64,000 nt of DNA, from contig NC_065919.1 of the NCBI RefSeq assembly GCF_024586455.1, forward strand, positions 43,066,839 through 43,130,838. Direction: 5' to 3'. The stretch comes from Bactrocera neohumeralis. Taxonomy: Eukaryota; Arthropoda; Insecta; Diptera; Tephritidae. Both the position numbers and the translations under genes were made by a program. This document shows positions 47,383-58,425 of the stretch, piece after piece (the first letter of the stretch is position 1; each line of letters begins with the position of its first letter). The notes under the pieces were generated by a model, which did not search any database, had not been told where the DNA came from, and was given only the letters and a program-made list of their open reading frames with translations.

Positions 47383-47665
47383 TTAAATTTTTTTTCTTAT
47401 CCTTTTTGCGGCTCCCTTATTCGCACATGCATAGCAATTCAATGGATTGTGACCTTCGCCAGGATTAGTCCAAGTCATTGGGATACCGAATGGCATACTT
47501 TCACGTCTTCTATTTTTCCAATCCATTAGACGGTTGTAGCAGCTTTCACACACTATATTTGGTACCCAATTTTCGTTCACTATAACATTTTGGTTGAAGT
47601 ACATCTCGTATGTTTGAACAAAATCAGTACTGAAATTTCCCCTTTTTTTATGTCTTGAGACATAT
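47383..47665 (-). pseudogene. Fragment of an insect cysteine-rich protein family
   Basis: The minus-strand frame reads RGNFSTDFVQTYEMYFNQNV, ENWVPNIVCESCYNRLMDWK and MPFGIPMTWTNPGE, then NCYACANKG, and stops at 47383. The pattern W-x-P-x(3)-C-x2-C-x3-L-x-W, MPF-x-x-P-x-x-W and C-Y-x-C recurs in a family of uncharacterised insect proteins, some apparently transposon-linked. I know it only by pattern. The frame is open up to the RTE insertion point at 47665/47666, so an RTE copy landed in or at the edge of this sequence. It is too short to be a whole gene. Confidence 0.5.
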
Positions 47666-47874
47666 AGGAGGATGGAGTTATGTGTAGAAGTTCACGCAAG
47701 TGAGGAAAGTTCTCTGATCGCCATTCACTTGGAAGTGGCCAGAAACGATTCTTTTACACATGGCTCAAGCAGCTCACTACTTCCGGTCTTTGACCAAGTA
47801 TCCTCTGGGTAGCCTAAGAACATCCGTTCGAAGGCGAGCTAAAGTGAGAAGGCGAAACATTCCCTACAAGGGTT

Positions 47875-48872
47875 GTGCGCTGGGCTTGGGACCCGCCACG
47901 TAAAAAAACAATACCAATGAAAACGTTAAAACAGCCTCGGATGAGAGACCCCCCTTTTGATGACGACCATGGCAAACGGAATAAGGACTACGATTTCAGG
48001 GCATGCACCTGGAATGTCCGGACCCTTAATTGGGAAGCTGCCGCTGCCCAGCTGGTTTATGTCCTCGCAAAAATAAAGGCTGACATCACCGCCGTCCAAG
48101 AAATGCGATGGACGGGACAAGGACAGAGACGAGTAGGTCCTTGTGACATTTACTACAGTGGCCATATAAAGGAGCGCAAGTTTGGTGTTGGATTCGTGGT
48201 GGGAGAGAGACTCCGTCGCCGAGTACCATCATTCACTCCGGTGAATGAACGTCTAGCCACAATCCGCATCAAAGCGAGGTTCTTCAACATATCGCTGATT
48301 TGCGCCCACGCCCCGACGGAAGAGAAGGACGATGTGACCAAAGATGCCTTCTATGAGCGCTTGGAGCGCGCTTATGAGAGCTGCCCCCGCCACGATGTCA
48401 AAATCGTGCTTGGCGACTTTAACGCCAGGGTGGGCAAAGAAGGTATATTTGGCACTACGGTCGGTAAATTCAGCCTCCACTTCGAAACATCCCCAAATGG
48501 GTTGAGGCTGATTGACTTCGCCCGGGCCCGAAATATGGTTATCTGTAGTACTAGATTCCAGCATAAGAAGATTCATCAAGCTACCTGGCTGTCTCCGGAT
48601 CGAAAAACTACCAACCAGATCGATCATGTTGTGATAGATGGAAGACACGCCTCCAGTGTTTTAGATGTGCGTGCGCTCCGAGGTCCTAACATCGACTCGG
48701 ACCACTATCTTGTTGCAGCTAAGATTCGCACTCGCCTCTGTGCAGCAAAAAACGCACGCCAACAAACACAAGGAAGGTTCGACGTCGAAAAGCTGCAATC
48801 ACAACAGACTGCCGAACGATTTTCTACTCGGCTTGCACTCCTGCTCTCTGAGAGCACTAGTCAACAACTCGG
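47875..48872 (+). pseudogene. RTE apurinic-like endonuclease domain
   Basis: Continuous frame (open to 49068, but the true family sequence leaves it near 48873). Endonuclease motifs, numbered from the ATG at 47875: TWNVRT with Asn47, QEMRWTG with Glu76, LGDFNARVG with Asp181 and Asn183, NQIDHVVID at 248-256, and SDHYLV with Asp275 and His277. All catalytic positions of the exonuclease III-like fold are preserved. The real start may be a later Met (for example 47941). After about 48873 the family sequence continues in another frame, implying a one-base loss. Confidence 0.88.
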
Positions 48873-49845
48873 TATAGGGAACTGTGGGACGGCGTTTCAA
48901 AGTCCTCACGTACAGCTGCAACCGAAACCATTGGTTTTCGGAAAGAGCAAAAGAACAGCTGGTACGACGAGGAGTGCCGTGTCGCAGCGGAGAGAAAACA
49001 GGCTGCCTACCTCGCAACGTTACGATCGACCACTACACGTGCGGGATGGGATAGATACCGAGAGTTGAAGAGGGAAGCGAGACGCATTTGCAGACAGAAG
49101 AAGAATGAGGCCGAAATACGTGAGTACGAAGAGCTTGATAAGCTGGCCGACAGGGGTAATGCTCGAAAATTCTACGAAAAAATGCGGCGGCTTACAGAAG
49201 GTTTCAAGACCGGAGCATACTCTTGTAGAACCCCCAAAGGTGATCTAGTCACTGATGCCCAGAGCATAGTTAAATTATGGAGGGAACACTTCTCCAGCCT
49301 GCTGAATGGCAGTGAACGCACAACACCAGGAGAAGGAGAACCCGATTCCCCAATCGATGACGATGGAGCAGACGTTCCATTACCCGACCATGAAGAAGTT
49401 CGAATAGCAATTGCCCGCCTGAAGAACAACAAAGCGGCAGGGGCCGACGGACTACCGGCCGAGCTATTCAAACACGGCGGCGAAGAACTGATAAGGAGCA
49501 TGCATCAGCTTCTTTGTAAAATATGGTCGGACGAGAGCATGCCCAACGATTGGAATTTAAATGTGCTATGCCCAATCCATAAAAAAGGAGACCCCACAAT
49601 CTGCGCCAACTATCGTGGGATTAGCCTCCTCAACATCGCATATAAGGTTCTATCGAGCGTATTGTGTGAAAGATTAAAGCCCACCGTCAACAAACTGATT
49701 GGACCTTATCAGTATGGCTTCAGACCTGGAAAATCAACAACCTACCAAATATTCACCATGCGCCAATTCTTGGAAAAGACCCGTGAAAGGAGAATCGACA
49801 CACACCACCTCTTCGTCGATTTCAAAGCTGCTTTCGACAGCACGA
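48873..49845 (+). pseudogene. RTE connector and reverse transcriptase fingers/palm, first part
   Basis: In the frame joined at 48873, the linker region runs into RICRQKKNEAEIREYEELDK. It is followed by the RT motifs NNKAAGADGLPAELFK, CPIHKKGDPTICANYRGISL, YQYGFRPGKSTTYQIF and LFVDFKAAFD with the first palm Asp. Near 49845 the family sequence stops: a short segment after FDSTKK appears lost and the frame changes again. Confidence 0.85.
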
Positions 49846-50320
49846 AAAAGAGCTGCCTTTATCCCCGCAAAACTAATACGGCTTTGTAAACTGACGTTGA
49901 ACAACACCAAAAGCTCCGTCAGGATCGGGAAGGACCTCTCCGAGCCGTTCGATACCAAACGAGGTTTCAGACAAGGCGACTCCCTATCGTGCGACTTCTT
50001 CAACCTGCTCCTGGAGAAAATAGTCCGAGCTGCAGAACTAAACAGAGAAGGTACCATCTTCTATAAGAGTGTACAGCTGTTGGCGTATGCCGACGATATT
50101 GATATCATCGGCCTCAACACCCGCGCCGTTAGTTCTGCTTTCTCTAGGCTGGACAAGGAAGCACAGAAAATGGGTCTGGTAGTGAACGAGGGCAAAACGA
50201 AATATCTCCTGTCATCAAACAAACAGTCGTCGCACTCGCGACTTGGCTCTCACGTCACTGTTGACAGTCATAACTTTGAAGTTGTAGATAATTTCGTCCA
50301 TTCAATGTCAGCCTGGAAAT
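49846..50320 (+). pseudogene. RTE reverse transcriptase palm with YADD
   Basis: Contains IPAKLIRLCKLTLNNTKSSV, GFRQGDSLSCDFFNLLLEKI and LLAYADDIDIIGLNTR (YADD at about 50085), then GLVVNEGKTKYLLSS. Catalytic residues look intact. Near 50305-50325 another lesion removes the 'YLGT...' segment (still visible in the copy at 9690-9750) and shifts the frame; this frame ends at 50364. Confidence 0.87.
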
Positions 50321-50858
50321 CCAACGCAGGATTGCTCTTGCCAACAGGTGCTACTTCGGACTGAGTAGGCAATTGAAAAGTAAAGTCCTCTCTCGACGAA
50401 CAAAAGCTAAACTCTATAAGTCGCTCATAATTCCCGTCCTGTTATATGGTGCAGAGGCTTGGGCGATGACAGCAACCGATGAGTCGACGTTACGAGTTTT
50501 CGAGAGAAAAATTCTGCGAAAGATTTATGGTCCTTTGCGCATTGGCCACGGCGAATATCGCATTCGATGGAACGATGAGCTGTACGAGATATATGACGAC
50601 ATTGACATAGTTCAGCGAATTAAAAGACAGCGGCTACGCTGGCTAGGTCATGTTGTCCGGATGGACGAAAACACTCCAGCTCTGAAAATATTCGACGCAG
50701 TACCCGCCGGGGGAAGCGGAGGAAGAGGAAGACCTCCACTCCGTTGGAAGGACCAAGTGGAGAAGGACCTGGCTTCGCTTGGAATATCCAATTGGCGCCA
50801 CGCAGCGAAAAGAAGAAACAACTGGCGCGCTGTTGTTAACTCGGCTATAATCGCGTAA
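50321..50858 (+). pseudogene. RTE C-terminal domain
   Basis: The frame from about 50330 encodes SRRTKAKLYKSLIIPVLLYG, AEAWAMTATDESTLRVFERK, WNDELYEIYDDIDIVQ, then RLRWLGHVVRMDENTPALK and a basic C-terminus with RPPLRWKDQVEKDL. This is the typical thumb and C-terminal region of arthropod RTE proteins. It stops at 50858, 30 bp before the 3' tail. Confidence 0.87.
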
Positions 50859-50867
50859 GCGGTGTCT

Positions 50868-50890
50868 ACGCCAATTAAGAAGAAGAAGAA
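50868..50890 (+). repeat. RTE (GAA)n 3' tail
   Basis: A short tail of AAG/GAA units directly before the second copy of the target duplication. The equivalent tail is seen at 10269-10281 and 35862-35872. Confidence 0.75.
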
Positions 50891-51059
50891 GAGACATATC
50901 GAGTTATGTTAAACTACGTTTTTGCCAAAATGTTACAACTAAGCGAAAAAACATCAAGATAAGGATCCATACCTAGAAGCGCTGTGGATCCTCAGAAGCA
51001 GTGGCATTAAGTTACTTCAATATAAGACTTTTTTGGATATCTGGCTACAACGGGATCGT

Positions 51060-51585
51060 CGGAAACTGTAAAGAGGATAAGCTTGCAAGGAAAAGGAGCG
51101 TTACCCAAACTCCATCAGAATGAAAACGAGAAGGTGCTCCTCTGTAACACGCATGCGAGAGTTGAGTTTATGGGTCTCACGCGCCAAAGAAAGCTTGTTT
51201 TAGCAACATCATTAGTGTGGTTGCGAAAGCCTTCTGGCCTACAGAGGAACTTAAATTGTCAGCTACTAGTCCTCAGCAAGGTTCACATCGCCATAAATTT
51301 GTCCTAATTGCACAATGTCTCATAAGAACTCACGTGATGAGTTTAAGGATTCTGGAGAACGCAGCTTGTTAAAATTGCAGCGAGGAATATGCAGTGGAAA
51401 GATCTCAACACTTTTTTTTTGTTTGTCTAGCTTTCACCAGACTAAGATTGACACATCTCGCTTGCCGTGCTCTCTACGAACTCGGTTGCAGTTTATTTAT
51501 TAGCCGCTTTAATAAATTTGCGACAGGTTCCAGGCTCTTTGTCGCTATGCGACGGACCTTCTGATCTAAGTATAACATAGGCGCT
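51060..51585 (+). pseudogene. LINE C-terminal fragment with zinc-knuckle region
   Basis: The plus-strand frame from about 51290 reads HRHKFVLIAQCLIRTHVMSL, RILENAAC, a stop, then NCSEEYAVERSQHFFFVCLA and FTRLRLTHLACRALYELGCS. This is the 'GH..L..H..R.G......C..C.....E...H.L..C...R.RL' segment after the RNase H domain in R1/Jockey-like LINEs, with one stop at the knuckle. No RNase H is recognisable upstream. Confidence 0.6.
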
Positions 51586-53469
51586 TAGGCGTCTATAGCT
51601 GTCCAAGTGGGATTACTTGTGGCGTCGCAAAAAACCTATTTATCTTAAATAACCTATGTATGGACATGGAAGCCAATTGACGACACCATTGTGTAACTTT
51701 TTTATCCATTTCTAAAGGCTTTTACGGTAACATCGTCATCTTTTCACCACGTATATTTAAATATTCTAAGAACATATTTAAAACAGTCCATCGTAGGTAA
51801 TCGAAATTTTTTGTCTTCGGGGAAAATATTGCTTGAGCAAAGGCTTTTTATAAATAATTACCAATCCTGACCACGTGCCCGCTGAACACCCTTGATCTCT
51901 TCACAAAATCGCGATAATATTAACACACGTAATACTTATTCGCTGAAGAGAATGCATTAAGTTTGGCACGAAGTTTATAACACCCCAAAGAAAACGTTGG
52001 AAATTCTATAAAATGTGTATATAAATGATCAGCGTGACGAGCTGTGTTGCTTTAACCATGTCCATTTTTGAGATATCGCTCTAAGTCGTTGACCAAAATT
52101 ATTGCATATCCTGACCAATTTTTTTTTTTATTTTTTTTTTATTTCACGAAATCTTGCATGGTTTATTGCCCTATCTAACATATAAACGCACCGATCATAT
52201 TCAAGTTCGTGTTCTTTATTTGTGAAAGGTTTTCCAAATTAACTGCTTTTTTTTCATTTTTTTCTAATAATAAAAAATATGTATTATAGCGAAGGAATGA
52301 TTCACATTTATTGTAAAAACTGTACCTAAATTTAAGCCACACGGATTACTTTCCAACGGCGCCCGCTCCAATGTAGTTAGGATGTATAAGCAGATTTTTT
52401 AGTTATTTCGACGACAAGGTGAATAAACAAGACATATTTTGTCAAACAGTGATAAATTGCTGACTCCTCACCAACATCAGACCAAAAACTCTTTTCCAAA
52501 CTTTCGCTTTCCGTTTGCTATATATTCATGTCAATTAACGCACTTAGTAGAGAGGAACACAGCGACATGCCATCATCGACTTCATGAAATTAGACAGAAA
52601 ACGAGAATCGATAAAGTGCTAAAGCAGCAAAGCCATAAAAAAGCAATTAGTAACTGTGTAGACTGCAAACTCATTTCGGTTGATAGCTGCCTTCGAGCAC
52701 AAAAATTTGTAAGTGTTGGAAGGATGAGATGTTTTCGGGCGGGAAATAGAAGAAAGCGTTTTAAGAGCAGTTTGGCCTCATCTAAGACAAAGCGGAAGTA
52801 GAACAGGATTTTACTGCTGGCGCCAGAGCTACAATGCATAGAAATCTAATAAAACTCACACAAAGCGCTGAAAAGGGTAATCAATTGTTGGGTGTAGTGG
52901 AAGCGGAAATGCGCTGACATACGCTGACACATGACCAACAAGACTGAGCAAACACAGAAAAGCGAAATGTAGAGAAAGCATGTGTAAAAGATGACGGTGG
53001 GGCATCACCAAAGTCACCATAGTTTAATTCCATAGGACTAAAGCGATAGCGGAGCGAACTAACAAACGCGAAAATTATGGCAAGCATACTCGCATATACC
53101 AGGAATGATGTGTGTGTGTAAACGTTCTCTTAGAATCTCTTGTTATAGCTTTCGCTTGCGAATGTCGCACTGACGAAGAAATGTAAATTTACTTTGGTCA
53201 ATGGATTCAAAAAGCAATCAGCATACTCGCGTGTCTAAAAGTGGGCAAAGGACATTTGGTGTTTGAAGTTCCGCCGATATGCAACAATGAAAAGCAAATC
53301 TGAAGAAAGCTAAGGCAAATAGTTCAGTGGATCGCCTGCGTTCTACTTTAGGACAAAAGTATATCGCAGTCGCACAGTAGAGGGTGGTCGGACAACGCCT
53401 GCTAAGCGAACGCAAAGTCCATTGGCCACACAATACTAAGGCTGATCATAGTCTTAAGTGGAATTCAAA
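51586..53469. other. Intergenic sequence, nothing recognised
   Basis: T-rich tracts at 52120-52145. The 120-codon frame at 52439-52801 shows no recognised domain and looks accidental. Confidence 0.35.
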
Positions 53470-53489
53470 ACAGGCATGCAACCTGGGCA

Positions 53490-54080
53490 GGAAATTATAT
53501 ACGCACAATTATTCTTCAAAATGCCAAAAACATTTATGCTAGTCAACTTCCAAAAAACTATTCTGTATCCAAGGACTTCCGTCTTTGGCTTTGCGCGCTT
53601 CGCTAAACTTATGGTCAACATAATCGGTTCACTGAGCGTCCTATTTGCAACACCATCACCCATCATGAGACCCAGCGTTCATTATTAGATAATATTCGGC
53701 CGAATAGATCACGTCCAACACCTAGTGAAGAAAATATAGCAGCCTTAGCTGGGAGTGTACACGAAGACAGTGGAGAGTCGATTCCACGCCGTTCGCGGCA
53801 ACTCGCACATTTGGTTTGAACAAGACGGCGTCAGTTCCCACACATCGCATCAATAAATGGATTTATTGACAGAACACTGCCGTGAGCAGATAAAATAACG
53901 TTTTGGGCCGGTCAATTGGGGCAAGGATCACTTTTTTCTATGTGGATGTTTAAGATCTTAAGTCTAAGCGGACAATCCCTCTTCGATTTACGTCTAAGAG
54001 CAAAGCATCGCGCGTGTCATTCGCCAGTTACCAGTCGAAATATTTGAACGAGTCATTGAAAATTAGACTGGAAATTAGAA
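53490..54080 (+). pseudogene. DDE transposase relic ('CDLTP' insect family), copy 4, internally deleted
   Basis: Plus strand: an N-terminal helix-turn-helix region (RTIILQNAKNIYASQLPKNY-like), RPNRSRPTPSEENIAALAGS and VHEDSGESIPRRSRQLA. It then jumps directly to IWFEQDGVSSHTSHQ (second Asp block), a corrupted FWAGQLG region, and ARVIRQLPVEIFERVIEN. The first Asp region and the centre are deleted. QLPVEIFERVIEN is close to the copy at 15.8 kb, so these two are near relatives. Confidence 0.7.
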
Positions 54081-55194
54081 TGGATAGAACGGAGGTCGCC
54101 CTTTACAAAAGATAAATTTTATGTTGTTTTTGCGCTAAAACAGAATAACTTTTTTCTTTCATTGCAAACCTTCCAAAATTTCTTTTTTTTACTATTACTC
54201 GTGCAAGGCCGCCTGCAGAAGCTCTTTAAATTTTTAACCTAGCGTCTAAAATAACACAATTTTTCGGAAACGGGATTTAAATTTTAATTCAGTGTACAGA
54301 TTTACCACGAAATAAAAATTTTCAAAAGAAAAACATTGCTGTACATATCTTGATATATCTTTCCTTGTAAGGTTAATTAGGAAGCCTTTAAATTTCTCGC
54401 AAACTCCTTTCAAAAGCAACGATTTGATTTAAAAATTAAATTGATGTGCTTTCCTGAACAGACTTTAACTTTGTTAAATATATCACAATAATAATTCAAC
54501 TCACAATTCAACGAAACATTCATTTATCAGCCGCTCATTTCGTGTGTCAGTTTGTACGCGGAGTTCATACAATTTCGATTTTCAGCTTAATAAAGTACGG
54601 AAGCTATAAAATATAAATTAATCTTGGCACAAGATCAAATGTCTGCCTTGCGGACTGTACGTTTGTATGTTTATAATGAAGTATATGTAGTGTGTTTATA
54701 TCAATAACGGATATTTCATTTATAAGAAACTCCACACAATACAAATAAAACAGGTTTGTATGACCCATATGTATGTCAGCCAAACAAACAAATATACAAG
54801 TTAATTTGCTGGAAAAAGGGCCAACGCCAAAAATTGGCAATCAATTTTTACACATGTCCCTAAAAGATATCATTAATCAAAATTAGCAACAAGAAAAGGA
54901 AAGAAATTGTAAAAGTGTACCACAAAATGGACCAGCAAAAATTGGGGACGGAAAAAGGATGGCAACTTATTTGTAGGCAGAGATATCAATACACAAGTGT
55001 AAATGTGAAAAGCTGTTTTCTGGCTAGTTTAGTTAAGCGAGGAGAGACTTTAAATGAACTATATTTGTATTTTAGTACAACACAATAAAATATAAGTAAA
55101 CAGATTTTAATAAGTGCGACTTATAAAGCGATGGTAGAACGCACTTTTTATTTTATTTTAAATGCTCAGACTAGAAACTAGTCTTTTTCGGTCT
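54081..55194. other. Intergenic sequence, nothing recognised
   Basis: AT-rich, with no supported feature. Confidence 0.3.
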
Positions 55195-55280
55195 AGTTTG
55201 ACTTGAACTATGTAAGAGCTGGCCAACAAGCGCTCAATATCGAGCGTCTACTGTTCCAGAGTAAAAAGCAAGGGATCCAA
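55195..55280. repeat. Unclassified repeat, copy 1 (pairs with 58340-58425)
   Basis: The blocks 'taagagctgg', 'tcgagcgtc', 'tctgttccaga'-like and 'aaagcaagggatccaa' recur in the same order and spacing at 58340-58425, about 75-80% alike by eye. The family is unknown. Confidence 0.5.
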
Positions 55281-55584
55281 TGCACTACTTTAATTGCTGT
55301 TCGTCATGTCTCATTTGGACACATTTTAAAGGGCACTCTCCATAATGGTAAAGCTGTTAATAGCGGTGATAAGGTGTATATCTTTCCAAATTTTGTCCTC
55401 CGTGATTAAGCTTTCACTAAATTGAATTCAAAATATTTTTACTGCCTTATCCACACTACTGACACATGAGCATCTCTCCATTCAAACCAAAAAATTTTGT
55501 CAACACTATACACCGTTGAAAGAAAGTGGAACCATCTGTCGCGAGGATGCATATCGATACCTAATATAATATATGTAAATATTA

Positions 55585-56010
55585 GGGTGCTTTAAAAAAA
55601 AAAAAAAACAAAAAATCCTCCCTCAAGCCAGGCGCTTTCTGCGACAAAGTTTGATTATCTCAATTAGACGATCAAACATAGTGATTTGAAATTTGGAATG
55701 TTTTCAATAAAAATAAAAAAAGTTTCTGAGAATAATAATTTTGTCGCCGAAATTTTTAAAGTTTGAAAAGCCAACTTTCTGAATATGTGATGGTTATTTT
55801 TGATAAACGAAAATTAGTTGGTGAAATTTTAGTTTCAATGAAAAAACGAAAATTCTTATGTAAAATGTAAGGGAACCTTAAACAAAAATAGCGACCCCTT
55901 CGAGTTAAGCTACAGCGCCTGGCTTGAGGGAGGATATTTTGTTTGCCAATCACTAAAATTAGAGGGGGTAAGAGCTGAAAAAAAATTCAAAATTTTGTTT
56001 TGAAGCACCC
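55585..56010. mobile_element. MITE with TA duplication and long internal inverted repeat (426 bp)
   Basis: The outer ends GGGTGCTTTAAAA and its near-complement at the right (TTTTGAAGCACCC) are flanked by TA at 55583-55584 and 56011-56012. Inside, a perfect 22-bp inverted repeat lies at 55615-55636 and 55914-55935, beginning ATCCTCCCTCAAGCCAGG. No coding capacity. The TA duplication suggests mobilisation by a Tc1/mariner-type enzyme (inference). Confidence 0.75.
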
Positions 56011-56831
56011 TAATATATATATATATATATAATTAGAATAACTTGCAGTGGAAAATAACTCTACGAGTTAGGTATTAATAACAATGAGTTTTATTATCTC
56101 ATATACCTGTATTAAGCAATACATATTGAACACACATCGGTCAAATGTCCGAATGTCGGTCTCGTTCATCGTGTCCTTTCAGATTCTCAAATTTGTTATT
56201 GAAGGAGACAGATAGCGCGTCAAAAGTAATATACGGCAAGCGGGAGTTATTTTTCTACTTGAATGTATAAAATTAATGAAATACCTTGAGAAACATGACT
56301 GTCTGTGCAGACAAGGCAGCTCTAAAAGTTAAAGGGAAAATTCTAAGTAGCTAGAACTAGTCTCTGCAAAGGAAATGTGATAATTAGCAGATGCATAGTT
56401 CCTATTCATTTCATTCCAGCTTTTGGATAAGGCAAAGTAACCAGGGCTTATCGTGAATACGAAAGTCCTGGAAAATGAAATATGGAAGAGACAAAGCGAG
56501 GAAGGTATTATTTGATTTATTTTCAGGTTATCTAGAATATTTCCTAGCCATATCCTAGTAGCTTTTTCTTTGCTTTTATACCTTTGAGTGAGGTGTGAGC
56601 GATAAGCGAATGGTGCAAAAGAGGGGTAAAGAGCTATTTTATAGATCGGCTAAAGCGTGCGGGGAATTCTATGGTATGGAGTATGAGCGAGTTTCATCTG
56701 ACTACACGTTTGTATTTCGAAATGAAAAAGCATTCACTTGGACGATATTATACAATCGATATTTCCGATCAAATTTTTTAAGCTGTAAGGATGGTCCAAA
56801 ACATGGACTGGGTTTAAATATTACTAAAATA
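56011..56831. other. Intergenic sequence
   Basis: A (TA)n tract at 56012-56030. An 80-codon open frame at 56595-56837 starts MSDKRMVQKRGKELFYRSAK and has no recognised domain; it ends at the RTE fragment insertion. Confidence 0.35.
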
Positions 56832-57053
56832 GTATAACCCGCCACGTAAAAAAACAATACCAATTTGAAACAGCCTCGGATGAGAGACCCCTTTTGATAT
56901 ATATGACGACAAATTAAAAGACAGGCTACGTGGCTTATCATGTTGTCCGGATGGATGAAAACACTCCAGTTTGAAAGTATTCGACGCAGTACCGCCGGGG
57001 AAGCAGAGGAAGAGGAAGACCTCCACCTGTTGGAAGGACTATTATCAAAATAT
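56832..57053 (+). mobile_element. Chimeric short RTE fragment (222 bp) with 14-bp target duplication
   Basis: The first part (56838-56900) matches about 47889-47965 of the full-length RTE; the remainder (56905-57040) matches about 50600-50760. ATATTACTAAAATA occurs at 56818-56831 and 57054-57067, directly flanking it. The insert lacks the RTE 5' end and the (GAA)n 3' tail and shows many single-base losses relative to the full copy. Confidence 0.75.
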
Positions 57054-58339
57054 ATATTACTAAAATAAGAAAATAATTACAACAACAATAAAGTATTATA
57101 ATAATAACTTACATTCGCTGAGTTTGCTCAATGAAAGAAAACTAAACCGTTTACAATTATTTCAACTTCTGTCTCTTGAACAAATCACGCACGCCTGTCA
57201 TAAAGCCACAGATATTTTCCGCATTATTCCGCATTCCGACCAATAATAGGAAGTTAGAATTTGCTATGCCCGCAAAAGTATGCTTACATGTGAATAGCCG
57301 CAAATAGCGACAGACCGACACAATATAAACAATTCTTTGTATTTAGAACTGTTTATTGTCTGGTCGAAATGGAGACAAATGATGAAAAGTCGCAGGGTAG
57401 CAAATTCAAGAGCATGAAATAATGAAGTGTACTAATAAGAACAGAACGCAAAAGAGAGTTGCGCTGTGCGGCAAGCTGAGTGGCCTGCGACGAGGGAGAA
57501 AAGCAAAGCCAAGCACAACACTGATACGTGTTTGCTGAAGTCAACAAAAAATATGAAAAATGAATTTGTTAAACTCAAATAATTAGATTTACTGATGCTT
57601 GGACTGGGTAACTGAGTTCGAATGCTCTCGTGCGGCAAAATATTTAATTGCTTTGAAAAATGGCTTAAGTGCGATGGCAGTGACTGCTTCTCACAATATT
57701 TACACCAACAATTTATGACAATAAAACACAATAACTTCAAACTATGCACAAATGCAAAAGATATCTACATTTTGGTTGAAATAACAACAAAAAAGAAACA
57801 GTAGAACTAGTTTGAACAAAATGACTCAACTCTCTTCTGTGCTGCAGCAAAAGCACACACATTATTAGCAAGAAAGCTGACAATAACTTGTATGCCAAAA
57901 GCCCGTAATAAATATACTACGAAGCAACTTACTCTGGCGGCAGCCAAATACTTTTACGTTTGCAAGACCTCGAAGGCGCTTGAGAAGTGGAAAATGTGGC
58001 AAACAACACCACAAAGCTGATTTCAAAAACCGATTATGCTGTCACTCCGTAATGAAGTTGACGAACGCAGTACGAGTGTATTAAAGGGACTGAATTTGGT
58101 TGGACAGGATAAACAGAAGATCGGTTGCCAAAAATTACAAAATGGTGCATGTACTCACCCCTTTCTGCTGGATTCTGTTTGGAACACAAAGAGAGTGGAG
58201 CATTATATTTGCCGCAATAGAAATGTTCTTAGTTGATGGACAATATTCATCGAAATCGGAACTAACTTGTGAGAGAATCTCCAGCTACTGCAACTAATTC
58301 TTTCTCTGTATGACATCGTGATGATCACCTTTTTACACT
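57054..58339. other. Intergenic sequence, nothing recognised
   Basis: No gene or named repeat recognised. Confidence 0.3.
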
Positions 58340-58425
58340 TTGTGTGAGCTCGATAAGAGCTGGGTCAGAACCAGCACTTGCTCGGCTTCGAGTGTCATCT
58401 GCTTCAGAATAGAAAGCAAGAGATC
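58340..58425. repeat. Unclassified repeat, copy 2 (pairs with 55195-55280)
   Basis: Same orientation as the copy about 3.1 kb upstream: 'gataagagctgggtcagaac', 'cttcgagtgtc', 'tctgcttcaga', 'aaagcaagagatccaa'. No coding sense or known family is recognised. Confidence 0.5.

Larger units (their letters stand above)
47666..50890 (+). mobile_element. Full-length RTE-clade non-LTR retrotransposon (about 3.2 kb) with 9-bp target duplication
   Basis: Flanked by GAGACATAT at 47657-47665 and 50891-50899. It carries about 210-275 bp of leader, an endonuclease-reverse transcriptase coding region, and a (GAA)n 3' tail. The length, the single EN-RT reading frame without a separate ORF1, and the short-repeat tail instead of poly(A) are all typical of RTE elements. 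The frame is interrupted by three lesions, described under the coding pieces. At least five further fragments of this family lie in this window. Confidence 0.88.

Noticed and set aside
48253..48648. Minus-strand open frames within the full-length RTE (also 49172-49501 and 49734-50057).
   Set aside because: They are shadows of the endonuclease and reverse transcriptase on the opposite strand.
52439..52801. A 120-codon plus-strand open frame rich in Lys, Arg and Ser.
   Set aside because: No recognisable motif; an 85-codon antisense frame overlaps it; most likely chance.
56012..56030. A (TA)n tract that could be read as several TATA boxes.
   Set aside because: A simple repeat directly after a TA-flanked MITE; no gene start downstream.
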